This document shows positions 26,195 to 34,579 of a stretch of 64,000 bases of DNA, piece by piece. The first letter of the stretch is position 1, and every line of letters begins with the position of its first letter. The position numbers were made by a program, and so were the translations under genes. Under the pieces are notes generated by a model. It worked only from the letters and a program-made list of their open reading frames with translations, was not told the DNA's origin and ran no database searches. This stretch comes from Actinomycetospora cinnamomea (GTDB taxonomy: Bacteria; Actinomycetota; Actinomycetes; Mycobacteriales; Pseudonocardiaceae): positions 248,001 through 312,000 of the forward strand of contig NZ_QEKW01000002.1 of the NCBI RefSeq assembly GCF_003096675.1, given 5' to 3'.

Positions 26195-28615
26195 TCAGAG
26201 GCGCGAGACCTCGCACACCGACGCCCGCAGCGGCGAGCTGCCGCTGACGGGATCGCTGGGCTCCTGGCGCAGCACCAGGTTGAGGTTCGCGCTGCCGGGG
26301 CCGAAGGGCGGGTAGCCGGGCAGGCCCAGCTCGTCGCACGCCTGCCACCATCCGTGCTGACCGAACACCACCTGCGGGTCGAGGGTGCTGCGCAGCTTCG
26401 CGCGGGCCCGGACGTCGCCGTGCGGCGTCGCGATCCGCACCCAGTCCCCGGTCGCGATGCCGCGGGCGGCGGCGGTGCGGGGGTTCAGCTCGACCTGGGG
26501 GTCCGGGGCGCCCTTGCGCAGGCTCGCCATGTTGCGGTTCTGGCTCTCGCAGAACCACAACGACTTCGCGCAGCTGAGGATCAGCGGGAACCGGTCGGCG
26601 AGATCGGGCCGCGACCTCGGGCTCACGCCCGGCTCGGAGAACTCGGCGAGCGGCGGGTAGCCGTGCTCGAGGAGCACCTCCGAGTAGAGCTCGACCTTGC
26701 GCGTGGGCGTGGCGAAGCCGCGGGGGATGCCGTCGACCGGTTCGGCGTACTTGCGGTGGCGGGTCACGAGCGGCACCCGCACGCCCGCCGGCTCCGCGCG
26801 GAGCTGCTCGAGGCTCACCCCGCTCGGCTCCAGCTGGTGGCGGAACGCGGCCTCGACGTCCCCGTCGAAGAAGTGCTCGCCCAGCCCGAGGCGCACCGCG
26901 AGGTCGAAGATGATCTGCAGGTCCGAGCGCGCCTCCCCGCGGGCCGGGGCCAGGGGCTCGCGCAGCTGCACCAACGACTGGGCGTCCTCGCTGACCTCGA
27001 ACCCGACGCGCAACGCGGTTGCCTCGAACGCGCTGGTCACCGGCAGGACGATGTCGGCCTGCTCGGCCGTCGGGCTCATGAACATGTCCGCGTGCACGAC
27101 GAAGTCCAGAGCGCGCAGCGCGTCGCGTCCGCGGGCGCTGTCGCCGTGGGCCATCACGAGGTTCGAGCCGAAGTTGACGAACCCCCGGGCGCGGTACGGG
27201 CGGCCCTCGATCGCGGCGGTGAAGAAGTCCTCCCCGGTGACGAACTCGAAGCGGGCGGGGCCCAGGGGGCGGTGCTCCACCCCGAGGGCCTTGGCGCGCT
27301 GGGCGCGGGACAGCAGGGCCGCGCCGCCGATCGGGTTCGTGGGCACCGCGGGGAAGGCGACGTTGCCGCCCGGGGCGTCGAGGCAGCCGCTGAGCGCGTA
27401 GAGCTGGTTGACCGCGCGGATGATCTGCGTCGTACCGCTCTGCTGCTCGAGGCCCGACCACGTGTAGAAGGCGAGTGGCCGCGCCTCCCACAGGGTGCGG
27501 GCGGTGGCCTCGATGTCGGCGGCCGGCACCGTCGTGATCGCCTCGGCGACGCTCGGCTCCATCGCCCGGCACTGCTCGGCGACGAGGTCGAAGGCGGGTC
27601 GGCAGATGACCGGGCCGTCCGTGGTCCGGACCCGGCGTGCGCCGAAGAGCGCGAGCCGGTCCTCGTCCGCGGCGTAACGTCCGCGCGTCGGGTCGTACCC
27701 GACCGGCGCCCCGTCGGCCTCGTCCCAGGCGACGAGGTGATCCGGGTCCTCGCCGACCTCGCTGCCGATCTGGCTGCCGATCTCGCTGGCGGTCTCGCTA
27801 CCGCGCAGGAAGCGGCCCGTGTCCTCGCGCACGAGGAGCGGCGCGTTGGTCCAGCGCCGCACGAAGTGCTCGTCGTACCAGCCGCGCTCGATCATGACGT
27901 GGGTGAGGGCGAGGGCCAGGGCGGCGTCGGTGCCCGGCCGCACCCGCAGCCAGTGGTGCGCCTTGCTCGCCAGCCCGGCCCGCCGCGGATCGACGACGAC
28001 CAGGCGCGCGCCCCGCTCGAGCGCGGCGACCGTGCTCGTCGCGTGAACGAGACGCGCGATCGAGGGGTTGTACCCCCAGAAGAGGATGGCGCCGGCACGG
28101 TCGAGGTCCGGCATGTACACGCCCGGCACCGAGTCGCCGTAGGTGTAGATCGACGCCAGGTACCGGCCCCACCCGCACAGCTCCATCGACACACACAGGT
28201 TGGGACTGCCGAACGCACGTTTCAGCCGCATCACCCAGTCGACCGCGTCGGACATCGCCGAGGTCGAGGGCGAGGCGCTGCCGAAGACGACGGACTCGGG
28301 GCCGTGGTCACGTGCCAGCGCCCGGAGGCGGGTCGCGACCGTGTCGAGCGCCTCGTCCCAGCCGATCCGGCGCCAGCCCGGGTCGGCCGCGCCCTTGGGG
28401 TTGGTCCGCGCGAGCGGGTGCAGCAGCCGCTCGGGATGGTTCACCAGCTCGGGGGCGGCCTTGCCCTTCACACACAGCGCCCGCCCCGTCGGGTGCGCCG
28501 GGTCCGGCCCGAGGGCCACGAACGCCCCGTCACGCAGGGTGGCGGTCGCGCCGCAGCGCGACACGCACAGCGGGCAGAACGTGGCGACCTGTCTGGTCGG
28601 TGCGACGCGCGTCAT
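26195..28615 (-). CDS. Molybdopterin-dependent oxidoreductase, formate dehydrogenase-like
   Basis: An 806-residue member of the DMSO-reductase superfamily. An N-terminal 4Fe-4S motif is present as FCPLCVSRCGATA with a fourth Cys in ALCVKGK near residue 48. The molybdopterin domains follow (ILFWGYNPSIARL, FVNFGSNLVMAHGD, VDPRRAGLASKAHHW), and the C-terminal dinucleotide-binding barrel includes CESQNRNMASLRKG. No Tat signal is present, so it acts in the cytosol. A likely Mo ligand is Cys in SMELCGWGR. Residues ~268-283 hold a short Ser-Glu-Ile-Gly repeat seen in few relatives. Formate dehydrogenase would suit the C1 context, but nitrate or other oxidations cannot be excluded. It stands alone without electron-transfer subunits. 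Confidence 0.75.
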   Translation of the reverse strand: MTRVAPTRQVATFCPLCVSRCGATATLRDGAFVALGPDPAHPTGRALCVKGKAAPELVNHPERLLHPLARTNPKGAADPGWRRIGWDEALDTVATRLRALARDHGPESVVFGSASPSTSAMSDAVDWVMRLKRAFGSPNLCVSMELCGWGRYLASIYTYGDSVPGVYMPDLDRAGAILFWGYNPSIARLVHATSTVAALERGARLVVVDPRRAGLASKAHHWLRVRPGTDAALALALTHVMIERGWYDEHFVRRWTNAPLLVREDTGRFLRGSETASEIGSQIGSEVGEDPDHLVAWDEADGAPVGYDPTRGRYAADEDRLALFGARRVRTTDGPVICRPAFDLVAEQCRAMEPSVAEAITTVPAADIEATARTLWEARPLAFYTWSGLEQQSGTTQIIRAVNQLYALSGCLDAPGGNVAFPAVPTNPIGGAALLSRAQRAKALGVEHRPLGPARFEFVTGEDFFTAAIEGRPYRARGFVNFGSNLVMAHGDSARGRDALRALDFVVHADMFMSPTAEQADIVLPVTSAFEATALRVGFEVSEDAQSLVQLREPLAPARGEARSDLQIIFDLAVRLGLGEHFFDGDVEAAFRHQLEPSGVSLEQLRAEPAGVRVPLVTRHRKYAEPVDGIPRGFATPTRKVELYSEVLLEHGYPPLAEFSEPGVSPRSRPDLADRFPLILSCAKSLWFCESQNRNMASLRKGAPDPQVELNPRTAAARGIATGDWVRIATPHGDVRARAKLRSTLDPQVVFGQHGWWQACDELGLPGYPPFGPGSANLNLVLRQEPSDPVSGSSPLRASVCEVSRL

Positions 28616-28786
28616 CCGGACTCCCGCCCGGGTCCGTCGCAGCGACCTCTGCGCACGGACCGGGAGCGGCAGTGTGGGCCATCCGGGCCGTCGGGTCCAC
28701 GGACCGGCACGAACGACGGCCGAACGGCCCAGGGAGTTGGGCTGCGGGATGACGCGCGTGCGAAGGAACGAGCGAGCGTCCCCTCG

Positions 28787-28840
28787 TGATCAACGGGGAC
28801 TTCGGGCGCGTAGGAGCAGCGAACAGCACGTTCGCTGCTT
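28787..28840. repeat. Family-1 intergenic repeat, copy B
   Basis: This copy lies downstream of the globin-reductase gene. It reads TGATCAACGGGGACTTCG, then a GCGTAGGAGCAGCGAACAG segment, then CGTTCGCTGC, with an internal AGCGAAC/GTTCGCT dyad. It matches the copies at 2220-2333 and 34514-34563. Confidence 0.8.
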
Positions 28841-28852
28841 CCCGAGCCTCGC

Positions 28853-30514
28853 TCAGTCGGTGTGGTAGGGGTCGTAGTGGATGTTGCGGAACGGCGTGCC
28901 CGCGTCGAGCAGCGCGTTGACCGTCGCGCGCACCATGGGCGGCGAGCCGCTGATGGTGATCTCGCGGTCGGCCCAGGCGCCGTAGCGGGCGACCACCTCG
29001 GCCAGCGTGCCCGTCTCGGCGCCGTGGCGGCGGCCGTCGTCCTCGACCACGGGCACGACCGTGAGCCACGGGAACTCCTGCGCGCTGCGGCGCAGGCCCT
29101 CGATGTCGTAGAGGTCGCTCCACGTCCGGCCGCCGACGAACAGGCAGACCTTGCGGTCGGTGCCCTCCATCATGAGCTGCTCGATGATCGCGCGCGCCGG
29201 GGCGAGACCGGTGCCGCCGGCGACCATGAGCAGGTCCGAGCGCCGACGCGGGTCGAGCGTCATCTGGCCCATGGGCGGACCGATGCGCCAGACGTCGCCG
29301 ACGCGGGCGTGGGAGACGATCGCGCGGCTCACCCACCCGCCGGGCACGGTGCGGACGTGGAACTCGAGCACGCAGTCCGGGCCGGGGGCGTTGGCCGGCG
29401 ACATCGAGCGCCACATGCGCGGGCGCTGCGGGGTCTCGACGCTGACGTACTGGCCGGCGAGGTAGGGCACGGGCTGGCTGGTCTGCACCCGCACCACGGC
29501 GAGGTCCTGGTTGATCCGCCGGTGCTCCATCACCCGCGCCATCCAGACTGCGGGTCCGCGCTCGCCCTCGGCGGCGTCGAGCATGATCGAGGCCGTCAGG
29601 GAGTACGCCCCCAGCCAGGCCTGCTCGATCTCGTTGTTCCACCGCTCGCCGGTGACCTCCTTGAGGGCCCCGACGAGGGCTTCGCCAACCTGATCGTAGT
29701 GCTTGTCGACCACGCCGAACTTTCGGTGGTCCCGGCCGAGCTGGCGCAGGAAGACCGACAGCTCCTCGGGCCGGTCGACCATCTGGATGACGTGCAGCAG
29801 GCCTCGCAGGAACCGCGTTCGCTGCAACTCCATGGTCACTGGGAACAGCTCGCGGGTCTCCGGTGAGAGGCGGAAGAGCCACGCGTAGAAGAGCTTGGTG
29901 AGCTCGTCGGACCGGTGCTGGATCGAGGCCCAGCTCTGCCGGATCAGCGAGACCATGTCGTTGACGTCGTTGGACACCGCCGACTCGCGGGGCGCGGGCA
30001 TGCCGAGACCCTCGGGGGTCCCGGCCGCCGATGCCGGCATCGGGGGCGGAGGTGCGGTGGGGACCATGGCGCCCCCGGGTCCGGACGGCATCGCGGAGGT
30101 GGTCTGGCTCGACCCGTACGACGGCGGCACCGGCGCGCCGCCGGGGCCCAGGGGGCGTGCGCGCAGGCCGGCGGGCGGGCCGGACGGCCCGGACGGGTAG
30201 GTCATCGAGCTCCCATCGGACGCGGAGCGGTACGGACCCGTGGCATCGAGTCCGGTGCGGGACGCCCCGTACGGGGCCTCCCGCCGGTCGTCGGCGATGT
30301 CGAAGACCGAGCTGTCGGTCTCCTCCGGCCCCCTGGGACGCCCGGCGCCCAGGTGCCCGTCCGGGCGTGCGGACGTCTCGTAACCGTCGGGCTCGGCGTG
30401 CCCGGGGTACCAGCCCTCCCCGGAGCGGGGGTCACGGTCGGGGTGGGTGCCCGTACCGCGGGACCGCCCGTCGGGTCCCCCGGCCAGGGAACGGTCGTCC
30501 CTCGCTGCGGTCAC
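28853..30514 (-). CDS. Globin-FAD/NAD(P) reductase (flavohaemoglobin-like) with long N-terminal extension
   Basis: A 553-residue protein. The first ~180 residues are Gly/Pro/Ser/Asp-rich and probably disordered. A globin domain follows (~185-320), with LIRQSWASIQHRSDELTK and the proximal-His segment GRDHRKFGVVDKHYDQV. Then a ferredoxin-reductase-type domain spans ~330-553, with RMWRSMSPAN (FAD), VAGGTGLAPARA (NADPH) and GSPPMVRA. Flavohaemoglobins detoxify nitric oxide or act as NAD(P)H oxidases. The extension is unlike standard Hmp. The GTG start has a TAGGGT element at 30566-30571. Its neighbour three genes away is a nitric oxide synthase. Confidence 0.87.
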   Translation of the reverse strand: MTAARDDRSLAGGPDGRSRGTGTHPDRDPRSGEGWYPGHAEPDGYETSARPDGHLGAGRPRGPEETDSSVFDIADDRREAPYGASRTGLDATGPYRSASDGSSMTYPSGPSGPPAGLRARPLGPGGAPVPPSYGSSQTTSAMPSGPGGAMVPTAPPPPMPASAAGTPEGLGMPAPRESAVSNDVNDMVSLIRQSWASIQHRSDELTKLFYAWLFRLSPETRELFPVTMELQRTRFLRGLLHVIQMVDRPEELSVFLRQLGRDHRKFGVVDKHYDQVGEALVGALKEVTGERWNNEIEQAWLGAYSLTASIMLDAAEGERGPAVWMARVMEHRRINQDLAVVRVQTSQPVPYLAGQYVSVETPQRPRMWRSMSPANAPGPDCVLEFHVRTVPGGWVSRAIVSHARVGDVWRIGPPMGQMTLDPRRRSDLLMVAGGTGLAPARAIIEQLMMEGTDRKVCLFVGGRTWSDLYDIEGLRRSAQEFPWLTVVPVVEDDGRRHGAETGTLAEVVARYGAWADREITISGSPPMVRATVNALLDAGTPFRNIHYDPYHTD

Positions 30515-30798
30515 GTCTGGTCGACTCCTCGTCCCGGATGACTGGACACCCCTCGGCGTCGCGCCACCCTAGCGGTTGTCCCCGACCCGGGAACGCTACT
30601 CCGCGTCGCGCTCCGCGCCGCTCGGTCGCGTGCTGGTGCGGCCAGCGTAGGGCCGGGTCCGGTGAGCGGGACGGGCAGGCACCCGGATCGGGTGACGCGT
30701 CCGAACGGCGGCGTCACCCGTCGTCGCCGATCGACCGCTCCCCGCGACCCCCCGCGGCCGCCCCGTGGACGTGGCCCGGCCGCCGCGCCGGGCGGCGG
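30515..30798. other. Upstream region of the globin-reductase gene
   Basis: No gene is supported in this spacer. On the minus strand a TAGGGT -10-like element lies at 30566-30571, about 50 nt before the globin-reductase start. No repeat or operator was noticed. The membrane-protein gene at 30799-31614 points in the same direction and ends here, so the two genes may also be read through. Confidence 0.4.
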
Positions 30799-31614
30799 TC
30801 AGCCCGCGCCGGTCCCGCCGCCCTCGGCCGGGCTCGAGCCGGCTGCGGGTCCGTCGAGCCCCGGGTCCTCGGCGCTCGTACCCCGCCCCGCCCCGTCGGA
30901 CTCCGCGCGGGTCGAGGGGCGGGACGGCGACGTGGACCGCGGGGTGCTGCGTGACGAGGTCGGGTCGTCGGCGGTCGTCGGGGTGGTGGTGCGGGAGCGC
31001 GAGGTCGTGCCCGGGGACGGGGCTCCACCACGGGTCTCGCGGGGTGTCGCCGCCGAGGACGGGGCGGCCCGGGCGGACGGTCGCGCCCCGTCCTCGGGGT
31101 CGTCCGCCTCGAGCGGGCCCGTCCCCGCCGTCGAGGTGGTGCCGCGGTCGGTGACGGGCCCGCCACCCGCCGGCGGCCTCTCGTCGGGCACGTGCGGGAC
31201 CCGGGGCAGGGCGAGCTGCTGGCCGGTGCGCTGCGCCTCGAGGCCGAGCGCGATGCCGACGCCGCCGACCGCCACCGCGGCCATCACCGCGGCCGCGGCC
31301 GGGACCGACGACAGGCCGCGTCGCGACACCCTCGGCGTCCCCCGGGACAGCACGCGCGCCATCTCGTCGGCTCGCGCGCGCATCCGCCGCGACGGGCGTG
31401 GCCGGCGGCGGGCCGGGGGCGGGTCGGGGGTGAGGACGGCCTCGACGCCCGGGCGTCCGGGCGCCGCGAGGTCGGCGATCGCGGGGACCTCGGGCACCGC
31501 GGGCCCCGGGCGGGCCCGGCAGGTGGCACCGAACGACGGCAGGACCGCGGTCTCGCGGTCGTCGGCGACCGGCCCGTCCGGGTCGTGGCTCGCGGGCCCC
31601 GGGGCTCGCGTCAC
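30799..31614 (-). CDS. Single-pass membrane protein of unknown function
   Basis: A 271-residue hypothetical protein with an Arg/Pro-rich cytosolic N-terminus (~1-100), one membrane segment at ~103-124 (VPAAAAVMAAVAVGGVGIAL), and a Ser/Thr/Pro-rich tail with several RST and TSS patterns that is probably outside the cell. It is not recognised as a named family. The GTG at 31614 is chosen for a clean GGGAGG 6 nt upstream. The layout resembles anti-sigma-factor or cell-wall-associated proteins, but no zinc or peptidase motif is seen. It is co-directional with the globin-reductase gene and divergent from the MFS gene. Confidence 0.6.
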   Translation of the reverse strand: MTRAPGPASHDPDGPVADDRETAVLPSFGATCRARPGPAVPEVPAIADLAAPGRPGVEAVLTPDPPPARRRPRPSRRMRARADEMARVLSRGTPRVSRRGLSSVPAAAAVMAAVAVGGVGIALGLEAQRTGQQLALPRVPHVPDERPPAGGGPVTDRGTTSTAGTGPLEADDPEDGARPSARAAPSSAATPRETRGGAPSPGTTSRSRTTTPTTADDPTSSRSTPRSTSPSRPSTRAESDGAGRGTSAEDPGLDGPAAGSSPAEGGGTGAG

Positions 31615-31804
31615 GGTGCACCTCCCGGCCCCGCGAGCGCGTCGTCCCCGACGACGTGACGCGCTGTGCACGAAGCCATCACACGTTGTCGACCGGAGAG
31701 GGTGCCAGACGCGTTCGACCGACGACGGACGACCCGGTGTTCTCGATCACCACGCGGCGGCCCCGGGACCTCCGGTGTGTGCGTGACGTGTCCGGAGCAC
31801 CCTC

Positions 31805-31810
31805 TACAGT
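31805..31810 (+). promoter_or_regulatory. -10 element of the MFS gene
   Basis: TACAGT (TANNNT) lies 8 nt before the GTG at 31819, consistent with a leaderless transcript. The upstream -35 region is not distinctive. Confidence 0.5.
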
Positions 31811-31818
31811 GGGCTCAC

Positions 31819-33075
31819 GTGGAGCCGACACGGGGCGCCGGGACGCGCGCGGAGCCGTCCACGGCACGCCGCGTGGCCTTCGTGGTCGTCGCGTACTCGT
31901 TCGTGGTCACCATGCTCGGTACCACCCTGCCGACGCCGCTCTACCCCATCTACCAGGAGCGATACGGCTACAGCGGCCTGCTCGTCACGGTCATCTTCGC
32001 CGCGTACGCCGTCGGTGTGATCGCCGCGCTCCTCCTGCTGGGGCGCCTGTCGGACCAGATCGGCCGTCGACCGGTGCTGCTCCTCGGGCTCGGCCTCTCG
32101 GCGCTGTCGGCGGTCGCGTTCCTGGCCCCGCTCCCTGCCCCGCTGGACCTGCCGGGCCTGTTCGTCGGTCGCGTGCTCTCCGGGCTCTCGGCCGGGGTGT
32201 ACACGGGCACGGCGACGGCGACGCTGCTCGACCTCGTGCCCGACGAGGGCCGCGCCCGCGCCTCGCTGGTGGGCGCGGCGGTGAACATGGGCGGCCTGGG
32301 GCTCGGGCCCGTCGTCGCCGGTGTGCTGGCGCAGTACGCCCCGGCGCCGCTGGCGCTGCCCTACGTCGCCTCGCTCCTGCTGCTCGTGCCCGCCGCGGTC
32401 GGCGTCGCGCTGATCCCCGAGCCGGTGCCGGGTGCGGGCGGGTGGCGCGGGGCGAGCCTGCGCCCGCAGCGGCTGCGCGTCCCCGCGGCGGCGCGCCCGG
32501 TGTTCGTGCGCGCGGTGATCGCCGGGTTCGCGGGGTTCGCGGTGCTCGGCCTGTTCACGTCGGTGTCGCCGTCGTTCCTGGGCGAGGTGCTCGACATCCG
32601 CGACCACGCCGTCGAGGGTCTGGTCGTGTTCTCGTTGCTGGCCGCGTCGACGGTCGGGCAGCTGGCGTCGGCGCGCCTGGGCGAGCGGACGTCGCTGGTC
32701 GGGGGTTCGGCGGTGCTCGGGGTGGGGGCGCTCGGCATCGCGCTGGCGCTGCTGCTCGCGTCGCTGCCGGTGCTCGTGGCCGCCGCGGTGGTGGCCGGGC
32801 TCGGCCAGGGCGCGAGCTTCCGGGCGGGCCTCGGCGCGGTCGGCGCGGCGAGCCCCGCCGAACAGCGCGCCGAGGTGTCCTCGAGCTTCTTCGTGGTCGT
32901 CTACGTCGCCCTGTCGGTGCCGGTCATCGGCGTCGGGGCGGCCGCGCAGGGCTTCGGTCTCACGACCGCGGGCGTGGTGTTCTCGGTCGCCGTGGCGGTC
33001 CTCGCCGCGGTGGCGGTCGGGGCGCTGCTGCGCCGAACAGACCATCAGGGTTCGGACGCGATCCCGAGTGATTGA
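31819..33075 (+). CDS. MFS transporter
   Basis: A 418-residue 12-helix major facilitator with motif A GRLSDQIGRRPVLL between helices 2 and 3 and DEGRARASLVGAAVNMGG. The N-terminal ~20 residues are hydrophilic. The leaderless GTG at 31819 is preferred over longer upstream starts. The frame ends in a polar tail, and the stop lies 85 bp before the NOS start. The substrate is unknown. Being directly upstream of the NOS gene, it could handle arginine, nitrite or a NOS-related metabolite, but that is only a position argument. Confidence 0.85.
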   Translation: MEPTRGAGTRAEPSTARRVAFVVVAYSFVVTMLGTTLPTPLYPIYQERYGYSGLLVTVIFAAYAVGVIAALLLLGRLSDQIGRRPVLLLGLGLSALSAVAFLAPLPAPLDLPGLFVGRVLSGLSAGVYTGTATATLLDLVPDEGRARASLVGAAVNMGGLGLGPVVAGVLAQYAPAPLALPYVASLLLLVPAAVGVALIPEPVPGAGGWRGASLRPQRLRVPAAARPVFVRAVIAGFAGFAVLGLFTSVSPSFLGEVLDIRDHAVEGLVVFSLLAASTVGQLASARLGERTSLVGGSAVLGVGALGIALALLLASLPVLVAAAVVAGLGQGASFRAGLGAVGAASPAEQRAEVSSSFFVVVYVALSVPVIGVGAAAQGFGLTTAGVVFSVAVAVLAAVAVGALLRRTDHQGSDAIPSD

Positions 33076-33160
33076 TCCGAACGGCGAGATCCGCTCCCGG
33101 CGACGGGGCGGCACAGTGGGTACCGCGCCGCACGGGACGGCACGACGACTCGGAGGTGGC

Positions 33161-34495
33161 ATGACGCGCGGCGTGGCGATCGACGTCGTCGGCACCGGGG
33201 ACCAGCTGGTCCCCACCCCGCATCCGCGGGACGGCCGGCCCCGTCCCGGACCCCGGGTCCCCACCCCCGTCGCCGCCGGCGACCCGGTGGTGCCCACCGA
33301 CAACCCCCCGCCCTCGCCGCGCGAGGGTGACGACGACGCGCCGGCGACCCCGGAGGCCGGGCCCACCGCGGTGCGGGGTGTCGACCCCGACGAGGCCGAG
33401 GAGTTCCTCCGGCTCTTCCACACCGAGAACCCGGCGTCGGGGCCGGTCGAGCCGCGGATCGTCGCGGTCCGTGAGGAGATCGACCGCACCGGCACCTACG
33501 TCCACACCCACGACGAGCTCGAGTTCGGGGCGCGGGTGGCCTGGCGGAGCTCCGCGCGCTGCATCGGGCGGCTCTACTGGCGCAGCCTGCACCTGCGCGA
33601 CCGGCGGCACGTCACCGCGCCCGAGGAGGTCGCCGCCGAGTGCGTAGGCCACCTGCGCGAGGCCACGCGTCGCGGGCGCATCCGCTCCACCATCACGATC
33701 TTCGCGCCCGACGGCCCGTCCGGCCCGGGACCGCGGGTGTGGAACGAGCAGCTGATCCGCTACGCCGGCTACCGCGCCGGCGGGCGGGTGCTCGGCGACC
33801 CGCGCTACGTCGGGTTCACCGACACCGCCCGCTCGCTGGGCTGGCTGCCGCCGAGCCCGATGGGGCGCTTCGACGTCCTCCCGCTCGTCGTCACCGGCGG
33901 CGGGGAGCACGCCGCGGCCGGTCCGCAGGTGCACGAGGTGCCCCGCGATGCGGTGATGGAGGTGGACCTGCACCACCCCGAGCACGCGTGGTTCGCCGAG
34001 CTGGGCCTGCGCTGGCACGCGCTGCCCGTCATCAGCAACATGCGTCTCGACATCGGCGGCATCTCCTACCCGGCGGCGCCGTTCAACGGCTGGTACATGG
34101 CCACCGAGATCAGCGCGCGCAACCTGGCCGACGCCGACCGCTACGACATGCTCGCCGAGGTCGCCGACGCCATGGCGCTCGACACCTCCAGCGACCGCAC
34201 GCTGTGGCGCGACCGCGCGGCCATCGAGCTCACCGCCGCGGTCCAGCACTCCTTCGACGAGGCCGGCGTCTCCCTCGCCGATCACCACGGCGAGTCGCAG
34301 CGCTTCCTGCGTTTCGTGGAGAAGGAGGAGGCGGCCGGGCGCCACTGCCCCGTCGACTGGAGCTGGATCGTCCCGCCGATCTCCGGCGGCCTCACCCCGG
34401 TGTTCCACCGGTACTACGACGAGCCCACCGACACCGGCCCGATGTTCCGCCTCGACGACCAGGCCAAGGCGCGTGGGCGGGGGTGCCCGGTCTGA
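33161..34495 (+). CDS. nos: Bacterial nitric oxide synthase oxygenase
   Basis: A 444-residue NOS oxygenase domain protein that oxidises L-arginine to citrulline and NO. The heme-ligand motif WRSSARCIGRLYW carries Cys134, and the substrate-binding helix FNGWYMATEISARN has the Arg-binding Glu. The region from about residue 75 (DPDEAEEFLRLFH) matches the family; residues 1-70 are a Pro-rich extension not seen in typical Bacillus enzymes. The reductase domain is missing, as in other bacterial NOSs, so electrons must come from a separate flavoprotein. The ATG at 33161 has GGAGG 5-6 nt upstream. A family-1 repeat follows the stop. Confidence 0.95.
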   Translation: MTRGVAIDVVGTGDQLVPTPHPRDGRPRPGPRVPTPVAAGDPVVPTDNPPPSPREGDDDAPATPEAGPTAVRGVDPDEAEEFLRLFHTENPASGPVEPRIVAVREEIDRTGTYVHTHDELEFGARVAWRSSARCIGRLYWRSLHLRDRRHVTAPEEVAAECVGHLREATRRGRIRSTITIFAPDGPSGPGPRVWNEQLIRYAGYRAGGRVLGDPRYVGFTDTARSLGWLPPSPMGRFDVLPLVVTGGGEHAAAGPQVHEVPRDAVMEVDLHHPEHAWFAELGLRWHALPVISNMRLDIGGISYPAAPFNGWYMATEISARNLADADRYDMLAEVADAMALDTSSDRTLWRDRAAIELTAAVQHSFDEAGVSLADHHGESQRFLRFVEKEEAAGRHCPVDWSWIVPPISGGLTPVFHRYYDEPTDTGPMFRLDDQAKARGRGCPV

Positions 34496-34513
34496 CCCGA
34501 CCCCGAGTCGCGA

Positions 34514-34563
34514 TGATCAACGGGGACTTCGCGCGCGTAGAAGCAGCGAACAGCCCGTTCGCT
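34514..34563. repeat. Family-1 intergenic repeat, copy C
   Basis: This copy lies between the convergent NOS and methyltransferase genes. It reads TGATCAACGGGGACTTCG, then a GCGTAGAAGCAGCGAACAG segment, then CCGTTCGCT. The core is nearly identical to copies at 2220-2333 and 28787-28840. Position between convergent genes suits a bidirectional terminator. Confidence 0.8.
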
Positions 34564-34579
34564 CCATCCCGCGGCCGCG

